This document shows positions 19,201-27,237 of a stretch of DNA of 64,000 nucleotides, one piece after another. A program made the translations under genes and the position numbers. Where the stretch lies: contig NZ_RXLO01000006.1 in assembly GCF_003958645.1 (NCBI RefSeq), forward strand, positions 186,001 to 250,000. The letters run 5' to 3'. Every line of letters starts with the position of its first letter. Position 1 is the first letter of the stretch. This DNA is from Chitinophaga rhizosphaerae. Lineage in GTDB: Bacteria > Bacteroidota > Bacteroidia > Chitinophagales > Chitinophagaceae. The notes below the pieces were generated by a model. That model saw nothing but the letters and a program-made list of their open reading frames with translations, was not told where the DNA came from and did not search any database.

Positions 19201-19349
19201 CCCGGTAAAGGTTGCCCCTGCTCATTGACGACCGTTCCCATGACCTTCCGCGCAGTTTGCGAAAAACCAGGCAGATACACGAATACGGATAGCAGGATCA
19301 ATAGTCCACTGATCAAAGGAATAACGTGGTGGTGTTTACCAAATTTCAT
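16233..19349 (-). CDS. SusC/RagA family TonB-dependent outer-membrane transporter (no STN domain)
   Basis: 1038 residues. Signal segment about 8-31, carboxypeptidase-regulatory-like domain about 34-115, then the SusC linker EVIVVGYGTQKR and plug (about 120-245, with LSNALGGRVPGV and GVAGANGVILVTTKKG), and a barrel ending LNVNF. It forms the import channel with the SusD that follows 13 bp later. There is no STN domain and no sigma/FecR gene beside it. The best promoter upstream is far away (19909-19939), implying a leader of about 550 nt, and it carries the same tandem operator as the 6197 SusC promoter. Confidence 0.96.
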   Translation of the reverse strand: MKFGKHHHVIPLISGLLILLSVFVYLPGFSQTARKVMGTVVNEQGQPLPGATISIKGRPANAITDDNGKFSISISGENVVLVATHMASSPMEIAVGDQTDIRFVLKAIDKKLDEVIVVGYGTQKRTSLTAAVSSIKGAEVASLPVANLSNALGGRVPGVIFKQGSGEPGYDGSSILIRGFSTTGNTAPLVIVDGVPRSFQQLDPNSVASFTILKDAAAVAPYGVAGANGVILVTTKKGSAGKPQLSYNGYYGWQNPTVLPKMVTSYEYATMRNAAAANAGTAPVYDDNALQKYKDGSDPDLFPVNDPLRTLINRNAPMMGHNLSVSGGSEKVKYFGALGFLSQDGMWGPTNFKRYNLTSNVEAQVTNTTRFSISLSGRVEDRRYPARSAGSIFDQLYRTPPVAPVLFSNGLWGSYIGRSAYGNIHKSGYSNDLRQILLSQVSLEQKLPIKGLTAKAVFSYDFNDPNGGTVKTWATPIPYYAVTDATTSPYTITQIGSDGPAKPTYNVSYGQSQAFTYQGFLTYANSFGKSDVGATLVLESRNTKSTSFGAGRVNYNVGIPELNNGSSNANDLSNSGSSSELKQRGMIFRLTYAYDGKYLFEASGRYDGHYVFAPGQRYQLFPAFSVGWRISEEKFMENISWLDNLKVRGSYGESGALPYIGGVLAPFQYLSAFSLLSNNAVFGGASSQGLRETAPGNLAITWEKAKKTNVGFELSVKNGLFTMEADYFIEKRNDILIANQNKVPAEYGIGLPQSNSAAVSNRGFDFSIGSSYNVTRDLRVSFTANATYAKNKYVQIFELPATFNNPNRKQTGRPIGTQFGYHAIRLFQQSDDKNGNGIIETGEYDVAQFGTLRPGDIMYEDVNGDKKIDANDQKVIGNPSTPQLIYGFSPTVTYKGIDLNLLFQGAGAGSFLLNGQAAYPFFNSGSALATTLDYWTPTNTGALYPRVLPQPSQNSTQVSDWWMRKVNYLRMKSAELGYTLPAAIAAKAHLQTVRAYVSGQNLFTWAKDMKDFDPEASASNGNYYPQQKVITVGLNVNF

Positions 19350-19908
19350 TAGATGCTAGTTTTAGTTTAGTATACCTGAACATATTCCCCAACAGGAAGC
19401 AGATCGATGATATTGGGCTCATCTGTTAAATGCCTATACATATTGCATGCTTCAGGCTGCGGGACGGAATTACTGTTCCTTCAAAAATTTAAATGGTTTA
19501 ATGCTAACGGTCGCTTTTCATAACTATTAAGACGATGGAATGTGGCGCCTATCCAATTTCATCCGGCACCGGATTCATCATAATTTACCGCTCGTTCGTC
19601 ACGCACCGGCCGCAAACATACGGTTACCGTCCGCATCCTTGCCGGATCCGTGTTCATCTTTCAGCATTCATTGGCCAGGCTAATGGTTCCGCGGTATATT
19701 CAGGTCTTATTTAAATCTGCCTGTTTTGCTTATCATACCGGGTACAACAATGTCCGGAAGGAACGGGGCGCTTCATTTTTTCACGCGGATCAATACCTAC
19801 TGCCCTTTCCCGGATAATAATTCACTGTTAAATCATACAAAATCGAGTATCGCTCACTTATGTGCAACGCAATGCCGACACATTTGTCAAAAATTGGTTG
19901 TAACGCTA

Positions 19909-19939
19909 CAAAACTAGGCGTAATCCATAGCCCGGCCAA
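19909..19939 (-). promoter_or_regulatory. Consensus promoter facing the 19349 SusC operon
   Basis: Minus-strand TTG (19939-19937), exactly 20 bp, then TAGTTTTG (19916-19909), a full match to the Bacteroidota TTG-N19/21-TAnnTTTG promoter. The -33 TTG begins on the last base of the operator's proximal repeat, as at 6261. The next minus-strand gene is SusC at 19349, so the transcript would have a leader of about 550 nt unless another start exists. Confidence 0.6.
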
Positions 19940-19969
19940 TGGACTAACTAACTGATAGAATGGACAATC
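19939..19969 (-). promoter_or_regulatory. Tandem operator, GATTGTCCAT / GTTAGTCCAT at 21-bp spacing
   Basis: Minus-strand direct repeats GATTGTCCAT (19969-19960) and GTTAGTCCAT (19948-19939). Spacing is 21 bp and the proximal copy abuts the -33 element. It matches the operator at 6261-6290 in unit sequence, orientation relative to SusC, spacing within 1 bp and position relative to TTG. It could also act on the divergent GH2 gene, whose ATG is 108 bp away on the other side. Confidence 0.55.
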
Positions 19970-20076
19970 TTATGATCCGTAAGCAGTCTTTACGAATCGG
20001 ACGTATCTTGTTCCGGCATGCATAACGCATGTACGGATTCCACTTTTCACCCAATCGATTGTAAACTTTCCACATC

Positions 20077-22095
20077 ATGAGATGGACATTCACATTCCTC
20101 ACCGCCGCGATACTGCTGTTTCATTGCCGGGCCTTCGCCCAACACACGGCATCGCCGCAGCAGGAAACGGTTTCACTGAACGGGAATTGGCTGTTTTGTA
20201 CAGACTCGCTGGGCATAGGGGCCCCTGGGCGCTGGTTCGCCGCTTCACTCCCCACCCACCTCTCCAGAACGGTGAAAGTGCCGCACACCTGGAATGTAGA
20301 CCCCGGCACCGAAGAATACTACGGCACCGCCTGGTACCAGCGGGAAATAAATATCCCGCAGGAAACCAAAGGCCGGATCGTTCGCCTGAAATTCAACGCC
20401 GTGTACCGCGACGCCGTCATCTACCTCAACGGCCGGCAGATCGGCCAACACCACGGCTCCGGCTACACCGCTTTTTATATAGACGCATCGAAAGCAGCCC
20501 GGAAAGGGAAAAACCTGCTGACCGTTTCCGTGAACAATCAATTCTCCAACACCGCACTCCCCTACGGCCAATCGTTCGACTGGGCTAACGACGGCGGTAT
20601 CACGCGAAGCGTATCTCTCCACATTTCCCACCCGTCTGGCATCGATTATATATTGGCCGATGCAAGACCCGTTCCCGGATCAAGAGCGGGCCAGTTGCAT
20701 GTGCAGACCGTACTGCTCGACAGGAAATCCCAAAAACCGCTGCGCACCCGCGTATCCGTGATCGATTCGGCGCAAAAAACCATATTCACACAAACGCAAA
20801 ACGGCACGCCGCAAGACGGCAAACTGAAAACTACGGTACAAATCCCCGAAGTACAGCTTTGGCATTTCGATCACCCGAACCGCTACCAGGTACAGGTGGA
20901 TGTGATGGACAAAAACACCGTTATCGCCACTAAAACCGTCACCGTCGGCTTCCGCAGCATCGAAGCCAGCAACGGGAAGATCTTCCTGAACGGCGAGCCG
21001 GTAAGACTTTCCGCCCTGGAATGGATGCCCGGCTCCCACCCGGGTTATGGCATGGCCGAACCCGCGGCTATCCTATACGGTAACCTGGAACACCTGAAAA
21101 AACTGAACGCCGTTTTCACCCGGTTCCATTGGCAGCAGGACGAGGCGCTGCTGGACTGGTGCGACCGCAACGGACTGCTCGTCCAGGAAGAAATACCGCT
21201 CTGGGGCGGCGCTACCGTGCTCGATTCCATCAAATCCGTTGCCATGATGCAGGCCGATGAAATGGTGCTCCGGCATTTCAACCACCCGTCTGTCATTGCC
21301 TGGGGCGTGGGCAACGAGCATTCCGGGCAACATAAGCCTACGCACGACTACGTGAAACATATGTACAGTTACATCAAGGCGATGGATAGCAGCCGCCTCG
21401 TCAACTACGTCAGCAACACCATCCAGTTCAACCCGAAACTGGACGCTACCGTTTTCGGGGACGTCATTATGTGGAACGAGTACTACGAGACCTGGTTCGG
21501 CGGTAAAATGACGGACGCCCCGGCTATGCTGGACAGCATCCACAAATATCATCCGGAAAAACCCATCGTCGTTTCGGAATACGGGCTTTGCGAGCCGGCG
21601 TTCAGCGGCGGCGATCCCCGCCGGATCGCGCACATGATCAGCCATACGGCCCTGTATGAAACACGGCCCTTCGTAGCCGGCGCCATCTACTTTTCCCTGA
21701 ACGATTACCGCACGTTCATCGGCGAGGAAGGAACAGGCAAACGCCGGCAAAGGGTACATGGCATGATCTCGCTCGACGGTGAGTTGAAACCCTCCTATCA
21801 CATGCTGAAAAACCTCTTCAGCCCGATCATCGTGACCAGCATGCAAACTTCCGCCGACCATGCAAATATCACCGTCACCATCACGATTCCGGGCGGTATG
21901 CCGTCGTACACCTTACATGGATATACGGCGCATGTTTCCAGCGCATCCGGCGCGGGAGAAAAGCTCCTGCTGCCCGTTATGGAACCGGGAAAACAATACA
22001 AATTCACCCTGAAAAACCGGGATGGCGAAAACAGGCGGATAGTGCTCTGCCGCCCCGGCGGATACATGGTAATATCGGTTCCGGTCAACAGGTAA
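20077..22095 (+). CDS. Glycoside hydrolase family 2 enzyme (beta-galactosidase/glucuronidase type)
   Basis: 672 residues, a compact GH2. Signal peptide about 1-21 (FAQ), sugar-binding domain about 30-185 (VPHTWN, YYGTAWYQRE), Ig-like domain about 190-295, TIM barrel about 300-590. The acid/base is Glu414 in WGVGNEHSG and the nucleophile Glu501 in IVVSEYGL; the conserved NEYYETWF lies between. A short C-terminal beta region follows. It diverges from the haloperoxidase PUL, shares its regulatory region, and ends at a strong terminator. It probably works with that locus by trimming imported or surface oligosaccharides in the periplasm. The exact sugar cannot be told. Confidence 0.92.
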   Translation: MRWTFTFLTAAILLFHCRAFAQHTASPQQETVSLNGNWLFCTDSLGIGAPGRWFAASLPTHLSRTVKVPHTWNVDPGTEEYYGTAWYQREINIPQETKGRIVRLKFNAVYRDAVIYLNGRQIGQHHGSGYTAFYIDASKAARKGKNLLTVSVNNQFSNTALPYGQSFDWANDGGITRSVSLHISHPSGIDYILADARPVPGSRAGQLHVQTVLLDRKSQKPLRTRVSVIDSAQKTIFTQTQNGTPQDGKLKTTVQIPEVQLWHFDHPNRYQVQVDVMDKNTVIATKTVTVGFRSIEASNGKIFLNGEPVRLSALEWMPGSHPGYGMAEPAAILYGNLEHLKKLNAVFTRFHWQQDEALLDWCDRNGLLVQEEIPLWGGATVLDSIKSVAMMQADEMVLRHFNHPSVIAWGVGNEHSGQHKPTHDYVKHMYSYIKAMDSSRLVNYVSNTIQFNPKLDATVFGDVIMWNEYYETWFGGKMTDAPAMLDSIHKYHPEKPIVVSEYGLCEPAFSGGDPRRIAHMISHTALYETRPFVAGAIYFSLNDYRTFIGEEGTGKRRQRVHGMISLDGELKPSYHMLKNLFSPIIVTSMQTSADHANITVTITIPGGMPSYTLHGYTAHVSSASGAGEKLLLPVMEPGKQYKFTLKNRDGENRRIVLCRPGGYMVISVPVNR

Positions 22096-22111
22096 ATACA
22101 TTACACAGAAC

Positions 22112-22147
22112 AAAAAATGCCTCCCGGGACCGGGGGGCATTTTTTTG
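22112..22147. terminator. Bidirectional intrinsic terminator
   Basis: ATGCCTCCC-GGGACC-GGGGGGCAT flanked by A6 and T7, about 15 bp after the GH2 stop. The A and T runs on both sides allow function on both strands, though on the minus strand the SusD stop is about 100 bp away. Confidence 0.9.
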
Positions 22148-22248
22148 TTCCTACAGGATGCGGGAACGGTTGCTTTGCTCTCGAAAAACCCCGCCCATAG
22201 CTGGTTACCGGCTTCCTGCGGGTGCATCGCTGCGATATTGACAGGGAA

Positions 22249-23796
22249 TCATCGCTTGTCCCACCAAACCGGCTTGAGCCAGTCGTTTTTCCCGCCGATC
22301 CGCTTCAGCGCTTCCTGGTAGTTGGCCGTGTTGTTGAACGCTTCCGTTCCGGGATAGAACAACCGCAGGAAGGGAACTTTACTCGTTTCCGATTCGGTAC
22401 CCACATCTTCGATCTCTTCCAGCACGGGATATCCGGTGCGGCGCTGGTTGGCGAACGATTCGTAGCCGTTGGGGAAGAGCGCTACCCATTTTTGCATATG
22501 GATATGCTTGAGCACCGTGTCTGCCGGCAGCCCGGTGAGCGGATGCGCCGTCACGAAATCGTCTACCTCCGGTTGCGGAACGGGGTCCATGCCGGGGTAC
22601 ATTTCCAGTTGCTTCATGGCGGCGCGGATACCGTTGTGGTAGAACTGTTGCGGGTTGGCGCCGGCCCAGCCCCGCGCGGCCGCTTCCGCCAGCAGGAACT
22701 GTACTTCGGCATACCCCATGTGCAGGAAGGAGGCTTGTAATTGGACGAAAGGCCGGTTGATGACACAGAATTTGTTGGCATGAGGGATCACGCGGCCGCC
22801 GGGCGCGGTAAAATCGCCCCAGTTATCCCACCAGTAAAGGCCGGACTGAACGGAGATATAACCCGTTAATGCGGTGATATCTTCTCCGGCAGGGTCGCGG
22901 TTGATGAAAAAGCGCGGCAGCCGGGGGTCGCTGTGATACTTGAGATATTGTACGAAGGTGTTGGTCCCGATCGTATACAGGAAGGAGGATTCTTCCTGGA
23001 AGGCCTGTGAGAGGCCGTTGCCGCGGAGGTCGGGGAAACCGAAATTTTCGTGGATGATCTTGAAATTATCGTCGGCGCTCGCCATCACGCCCGCATCCAC
23101 CGCCGCTTTCACTTCCCGCGCGGCCATGTTGGCGTCTATTTTGGACAGGCGCATGCCCAGCCGCAACCGGAGGGAACCCGCCAGTTTCTTCCAGCGGTCT
23201 ACATTCCCGTTGAAAACGATATCGTTCATCAGCGCCTGCTTACCGGCGTCGAACTGGGCCGTTGCCTCGGTCAGTTCCCTGAACAGGTCTTTGTAGATAT
23301 CCTGCTGAAGGTCGTACTTCGGCGTATAGATCTTGCCGTAATAGGCGATGCCGGCCTGGGAATAGGGTACATCGCCGTAGGCGTCTGTCAGCAGCGAAAA
23401 AATGTACGCTTTCAGGATGCGGCCGGCGGCGATGTAGTTCACCAGGTCCGGGTCGTTCTTCGAGCGTTCGATCATATCGATGAGCTGTTTGAGGCTTCTT
23501 CCGAAGAAGATCTCCCACATGCGCTCGCCGTAAAAATCGTTGCGGATGTATTTCCCGCCAAAGCGCATGCCCCACGCGCCGCTCACGTACTGCGACCGCG
23601 GCAGGAAGTAATACATGATGGGATATCCCGTTTCCCTGCCGCCGCTCAGGTAATAGGCCGCGGCGGTCAACTGCTGCCCCGGGGCGATCCCGGCACCGCG
23701 CGTCGGGTCTGTATTGATGGAATCGAAATCTTTCGTGCAACTGCCCGCACCCACGAGAGCGAGGCAACTGATCAGTATATATGGAACGATTTTCAT
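22249..23796 (-). CDS. SusD/RagB family lipoprotein, SusD-like_2 subgroup
   Basis: 515 residues from ATG 23796, which gives a clean lipoprotein signal (lipobox VGAGSC, Cys20); an upstream in-frame start would place 24 charged residues before it. The mature start TKDFDSINTDPTRG and the block ILKAYIFSLLTDAYGDVPYSQA are typical of the second SusD family (SusD-like_2) rather than classical RagB. The C-terminus has EVQFLLAEAAARGW and the end of the family. It begins 10 bp after the SusC stop and is the last gene of a sigma-FecR-SusC-SusD cluster. Homologues often accompany transporters for peptides or glycans; the ligand is unknown. Confidence 0.93.
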   Translation of the reverse strand: MKIVPYILISCLALVGAGSCTKDFDSINTDPTRGAGIAPGQQLTAAAYYLSGGRETGYPIMYYFLPRSQYVSGAWGMRFGGKYIRNDFYGERMWEIFFGRSLKQLIDMIERSKNDPDLVNYIAAGRILKAYIFSLLTDAYGDVPYSQAGIAYYGKIYTPKYDLQQDIYKDLFRELTEATAQFDAGKQALMNDIVFNGNVDRWKKLAGSLRLRLGMRLSKIDANMAAREVKAAVDAGVMASADDNFKIIHENFGFPDLRGNGLSQAFQEESSFLYTIGTNTFVQYLKYHSDPRLPRFFINRDPAGEDITALTGYISVQSGLYWWDNWGDFTAPGGRVIPHANKFCVINRPFVQLQASFLHMGYAEVQFLLAEAAARGWAGANPQQFYHNGIRAAMKQLEMYPGMDPVPQPEVDDFVTAHPLTGLPADTVLKHIHMQKWVALFPNGYESFANQRRTGYPVLEEIEDVGTESETSKVPFLRLFYPGTEAFNNTANYQEALKRIGGKNDWLKPVWWDKR

Positions 23797-23806
23797 GTTG
23801 ACCGTT

Positions 23807-26800
23807 TTAGAATTTTGCATAAAGGTTGATGCCATAGGTTCTGCGCGTGGGCAACGATCCGTATTCAAAACCCTGGCCGTTGCTGTTGTTGTAGCTGGAT
23901 TCGGGGTCTACGTTCGGTACGTGCTTGCTGATGGTGAACAGGTTCCGCCCGATGAGCGATATCGCCAGTTCCCTGAAAATCCCGTTCCCCAGGATCGATT
24001 TCGGGAAGGTGTAATCGATATTCAACTGCCGGATTTTCACGAACGAGGCGTCGTAGATGAACTGCTCGGGAATATTGTCGGTCACGCGTTGCCACCAAGC
24101 CTGGGGGCTCACGAATGCGGAAACGTCTTCGTAAATGGGCTTCCCGTCGGCATCGGTCCCCGTCTGGCGAACGCCACTCACGGAACGGCCGCCGGTCGGT
24201 TTCCAGTTGCCGGGCGTTTGCCCTGCCGCCAGGCGTGCCCTTTCAGATTCCGCCCAGCCTTCACGGCCTTCCAGCGTAGCTTTATGCCGGCCGTTGGCAT
24301 GCGCGAGGAGATTGGTCATGGAATAGATGTGGCCGCCCTGCTTGATGTCCAGCAAAACGCCGAGCGAAATGTTTTTATAGGTGAACCGGTTGTTGACACC
24401 GCCGATCCATTCGTACTGCCCGCTGCCGATCTGCGTATCCGTTGGGTCGTACAGGGGCAGGTCGTTGGCATCCAGCACGATCTTGCCTTGCGGGCTGCGC
24501 AGGAACTTCCTTCCCACGATGATCCCGAATTCCTCCCCTTCTTCCGCCACGATCGAGGCATTGGCCCAGCGCGCCTGCGCCAGGGTATAAAATCCGGACA
24601 CGAGCGGGCTCAGTTCGAGGATCTTATTCCGGTTCCGCGCGAAGTTCATATTCACATCCCAGCTGAAATGCTTGGTGGTGACGGGTTTGCCGAGCAAGGT
24701 CACCTCGATGCCGCGGTTGCGCACATTCCCGGAGTTGATCACGGCGCTGGTATACCCGCTGGACGAGGAGATCGGCGCGTTGAGGATCTGGTTCCGGGTG
24801 TTGGACTGGTACCAGGTTACATCCAGGTTCAGGCGGTTGTTGAAGAAAACGAGATTGGCGCCGGCTTCGTACGATTTGCTGATGCTGGGCTTCAGGTCGC
24901 TGAAAGGCACCTTGTCCACCGCCACCCCGCCGATCGCATATCCACCCACGATCGGCACATCGGGATTGCTGCCGTATGTCAGTTTCAACTGATACGGTTC
25001 AACCGCGTCCGTTCCCGTTTGCGCCGCGGAGAAGCGCAGTTTCCCGAAGGTCAGCGCCCCGCTTTTCGGTAGCAGCTCCGTAAACACGAAACTGAACGAC
25101 GCCGAAGGATAGAAGAAGGAATTCCGGCCCATGGCAAGCGTCGACGACCAGTCGTTCCTGCCCGTCAGATCGAGATAAAGGAAATTCTCATACGCCAAAT
25201 TCACGGCGCCATACACGGAGTTGATGCGTTTGCGTAGTATCTGTTCATTGCTCAGTTTCGTTTTGAAGTTATTGATGCTCCGCACGCCGCGCACGCTCAT
25301 GTCCCGGCCGGTCGTATTGAGGAGGTTTTCGCGGTAATCCATGCGGTTGGCGCCGAAGTTGCCGCCGATCCAGAAACGTTTCACCTGTTTGCCATAGTTC
25401 AGCATCAATTCGGTATTGGTTTCGCGGAAAACGCGGTCTTTCAGGTTGATCATCCCGCTCTGGTTGAACGGCGTCGACACTTCCATGAACTCCCGGAACC
25501 CGAAGCGGGAGTTATCCGTACCGGTCCTGGCCTGGACAGACAGTTCGGGGAGCAGCTGGTATTTGAATTGCACGAAACCGTTGAGGCGGTCCTGCCGGCT
25601 GTCGTTCGGCTGTTCATAAATGGCCCAGTAAGGGTTTACCTGGTATTGCTGGTTGTTCCAGTTGATGTAGTTCCCGGTGACGGGGTCTTTATATTCCTTG
25701 AGCCAGTTGATGTCGATGTTGGGTGCGATCCCGCTCAGCACGTAACCGATGTTGTTCGGATTGTCTGACAGGGCCGGACGGTTGTTCACTTTTTCGTTGA
25801 GATAGGTGATCTTGGCGTCCATGGTAAGTTTGGACGTCAGCTGCGAAGTACCGCGCAGGGAAAAGTTATGCCGGTTCAGGCCGCTTTCGGGAACGATATC
25901 TTTGTTGTTGACGTTGGTGTAGGTGAACCGGAGCTGGGCTTTATCGCTGCCGGTAGACACGGATACCGAGTTGGTCAGCGTGAGGCCGGTGCGGAAGAAG
26001 TTCGGGATGGGATTGCGGGCTTTGCTGTAGGGCACCTGTTTACCGTTCCAGAGCCAGGTGAGGCTATCGGCCGTCATTTTCGGGCCCCAGCTTGCCTGGG
26101 AGTAGCCGCGGGCGGTGGCCACATCGCGCGGAAGCAAGCCATCGCGGCCGTTGCCGTAGATATCCTGAAATTCGTAGCTGGCGTTGAGTTTCTCGAGCAC
26201 GGAGTTGGAGGTCACTTCCACTTCCAGCCCCTGCCGGCTGCCTTTCTTGGTGGTGATGAGGATCACGCCGTTGGCGGCGCGGCTGCCATAGAGCGCCGTG
26301 GCGGCGCCGCCTTTCAGTACGGAAATGCTGGCCACCTCGTCGGGGTTGATGATGGAGGAACCGTCGCCGAGGTCGTATCCGCCGTACCGGTCTGCCTGCC
26401 CGGGCGAGGAATTATCCGCCGGGATGCCGTCTATCACATACAGGGGCTGGTTGTTGCCGCCGATCACTTTCACGCCGCGGAGGGTCACTTTCACGGAGCC
26501 GCCTACGCCGCTGTTGGTGGCGTTGACGTCGAGCCCGGCCACGCGGCCGGTGAGCGCCTGGATGGGATTGGTTTCGCGGGCGCGGGTGAGGTCGCTTCCT
26601 TTCACGTCGGTGAACGCATAGCCGAGCGAGCGTTGCTGCCGCCCGATCCCCAGCGCCGTAACCACCACGGTATTCATATCGATCACCCGTTGCGGTGCAT
26701 TGGTATCGGCAGGAGCGGCCGGGCTGGCGGCCGCCTGTTTGATGATGATCTGGTTGCCGATGGCTTTGATGGAATATTGGGCCCGGGGAAAGATCAATTC

Positions 26801-27049
26801 CAGCAAATGCTGCAGCGTAGCGTCTTTCCGGCTGATGGAATATGTAGGGCGATTGGCCAGCACGCCGGTAGGGTAAGCGAAAGATACGCCGGCCTGCTTT
26901 TCGAGCAGCGAAAGGATTGCTTCGGCCGGCTTGTCTTCGATGGCCACCGTCAGTTTTTTCGACAGGGCATCGGGCTGGCGCTGCGCGATGGCGGTGAACG
27001 ACGCGCAGACCATTGCTATGATCAGTGTAATACAGGGAATTTTTTTCAT
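23807..27049 (-). CDS. SusC/RagA family TonB-dependent transporter with STN domain
   Basis: 1080 residues. Signal peptide about 1-22, then an STN (secretin/TonB short N-terminal) domain about 31-105, a short Ala/Pro linker (about 106-120), the motif NTVVVTALGI and the plug (about 128-260, with ATALYGSRAANGVILITTKKG), then a barrel ending YAKF. The usual carboxypeptidase-regulatory-like domain between STN and plug is absent, which is uncommon for SusC. The STN would contact the FecR encoded upstream and signal ligand uptake to the ECF sigma factor. It has 188 bp before it and is followed by SusD after 10 bp. Confidence 0.95.
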   Translation of the reverse strand: MKKIPCITLIIAMVCASFTAIAQRQPDALSKKLTVAIEDKPAEAILSLLEKQAGVSFAYPTGVLANRPTYSISRKDATLQHLLELIFPRAQYSIKAIGNQIIIKQAAASPAAPADTNAPQRVIDMNTVVVTALGIGRQQRSLGYAFTDVKGSDLTRARETNPIQALTGRVAGLDVNATNSGVGGSVKVTLRGVKVIGGNNQPLYVIDGIPADNSSPGQADRYGGYDLGDGSSIINPDEVASISVLKGGAATALYGSRAANGVILITTKKGSRQGLEVEVTSNSVLEKLNASYEFQDIYGNGRDGLLPRDVATARGYSQASWGPKMTADSLTWLWNGKQVPYSKARNPIPNFFRTGLTLTNSVSVSTGSDKAQLRFTYTNVNNKDIVPESGLNRHNFSLRGTSQLTSKLTMDAKITYLNEKVNNRPALSDNPNNIGYVLSGIAPNIDINWLKEYKDPVTGNYINWNNQQYQVNPYWAIYEQPNDSRQDRLNGFVQFKYQLLPELSVQARTGTDNSRFGFREFMEVSTPFNQSGMINLKDRVFRETNTELMLNYGKQVKRFWIGGNFGANRMDYRENLLNTTGRDMSVRGVRSINNFKTKLSNEQILRKRINSVYGAVNLAYENFLYLDLTGRNDWSSTLAMGRNSFFYPSASFSFVFTELLPKSGALTFGKLRFSAAQTGTDAVEPYQLKLTYGSNPDVPIVGGYAIGGVAVDKVPFSDLKPSISKSYEAGANLVFFNNRLNLDVTWYQSNTRNQILNAPISSSSGYTSAVINSGNVRNRGIEVTLLGKPVTTKHFSWDVNMNFARNRNKILELSPLVSGFYTLAQARWANASIVAEEGEEFGIIVGRKFLRSPQGKIVLDANDLPLYDPTDTQIGSGQYEWIGGVNNRFTYKNISLGVLLDIKQGGHIYSMTNLLAHANGRHKATLEGREGWAESERARLAAGQTPGNWKPTGGRSVSGVRQTGTDADGKPIYEDVSAFVSPQAWWQRVTDNIPEQFIYDASFVKIRQLNIDYTFPKSILGNGIFRELAISLIGRNLFTISKHVPNVDPESSYNNSNGQGFEYGSLPTRRTYGINLYAKF

Positions 27050-27237
27050 CTTTTTGTTTTAAGATGTGATCTGCCGCCGGCGATGTTGGCAGACATAACG
27101 CTCCCTTCAGGATCAGCCGGCTAATCCCCCAAAGGCGGGCAATACATCTCCCAACCGGCAGGCACCGGTGATAAAATGGGAACTACGGTAAGCTTTACTT
27201 TGTTTTGATTCTGGTTTTAAGTTTCGCTGTTACGGAT

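Larger units (their letters stand above)
19350..20076. other. 727-bp divergent intergenic region, mostly predicted SusC leader
   Basis: No protein or RNA gene is recognisable. About 550 bp (19350-19902) would be the 5' leader of SusC if the promoter at 19909-19939 is used. An isolated consensus -7 box, TATGTTTG on the minus strand (19620-19613), has no TTG at proper spacing and is only a weak alternative. A short palindrome ATCCGG-CA-CCGGAT sits at 19561-19574. The segment 19970-20076 leads to the GH2 gene on the plus strand; no convincing plus-strand promoter is seen there. Confidence 0.5.

Noticed and set aside
19561..19574. Palindrome ATCCGG-CA-CCGGAT as an operator
   Set aside because: Only 6-bp arms with no promoter beside it; it may be chance or part of leader structure.
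19613..19620. Consensus -7 box TATGTTTG as the SusC promoter
   Set aside because: No TTG at 17-23 bp upstream; the 19909-19939 site has both elements at exact spacing.
19726..19917. 63-codon plus-strand open frame in the SusC/GH2 intergenic region
   Set aside because: No conserved feature or start signal, and it lies in the predicted leader and promoter region on the other strand.
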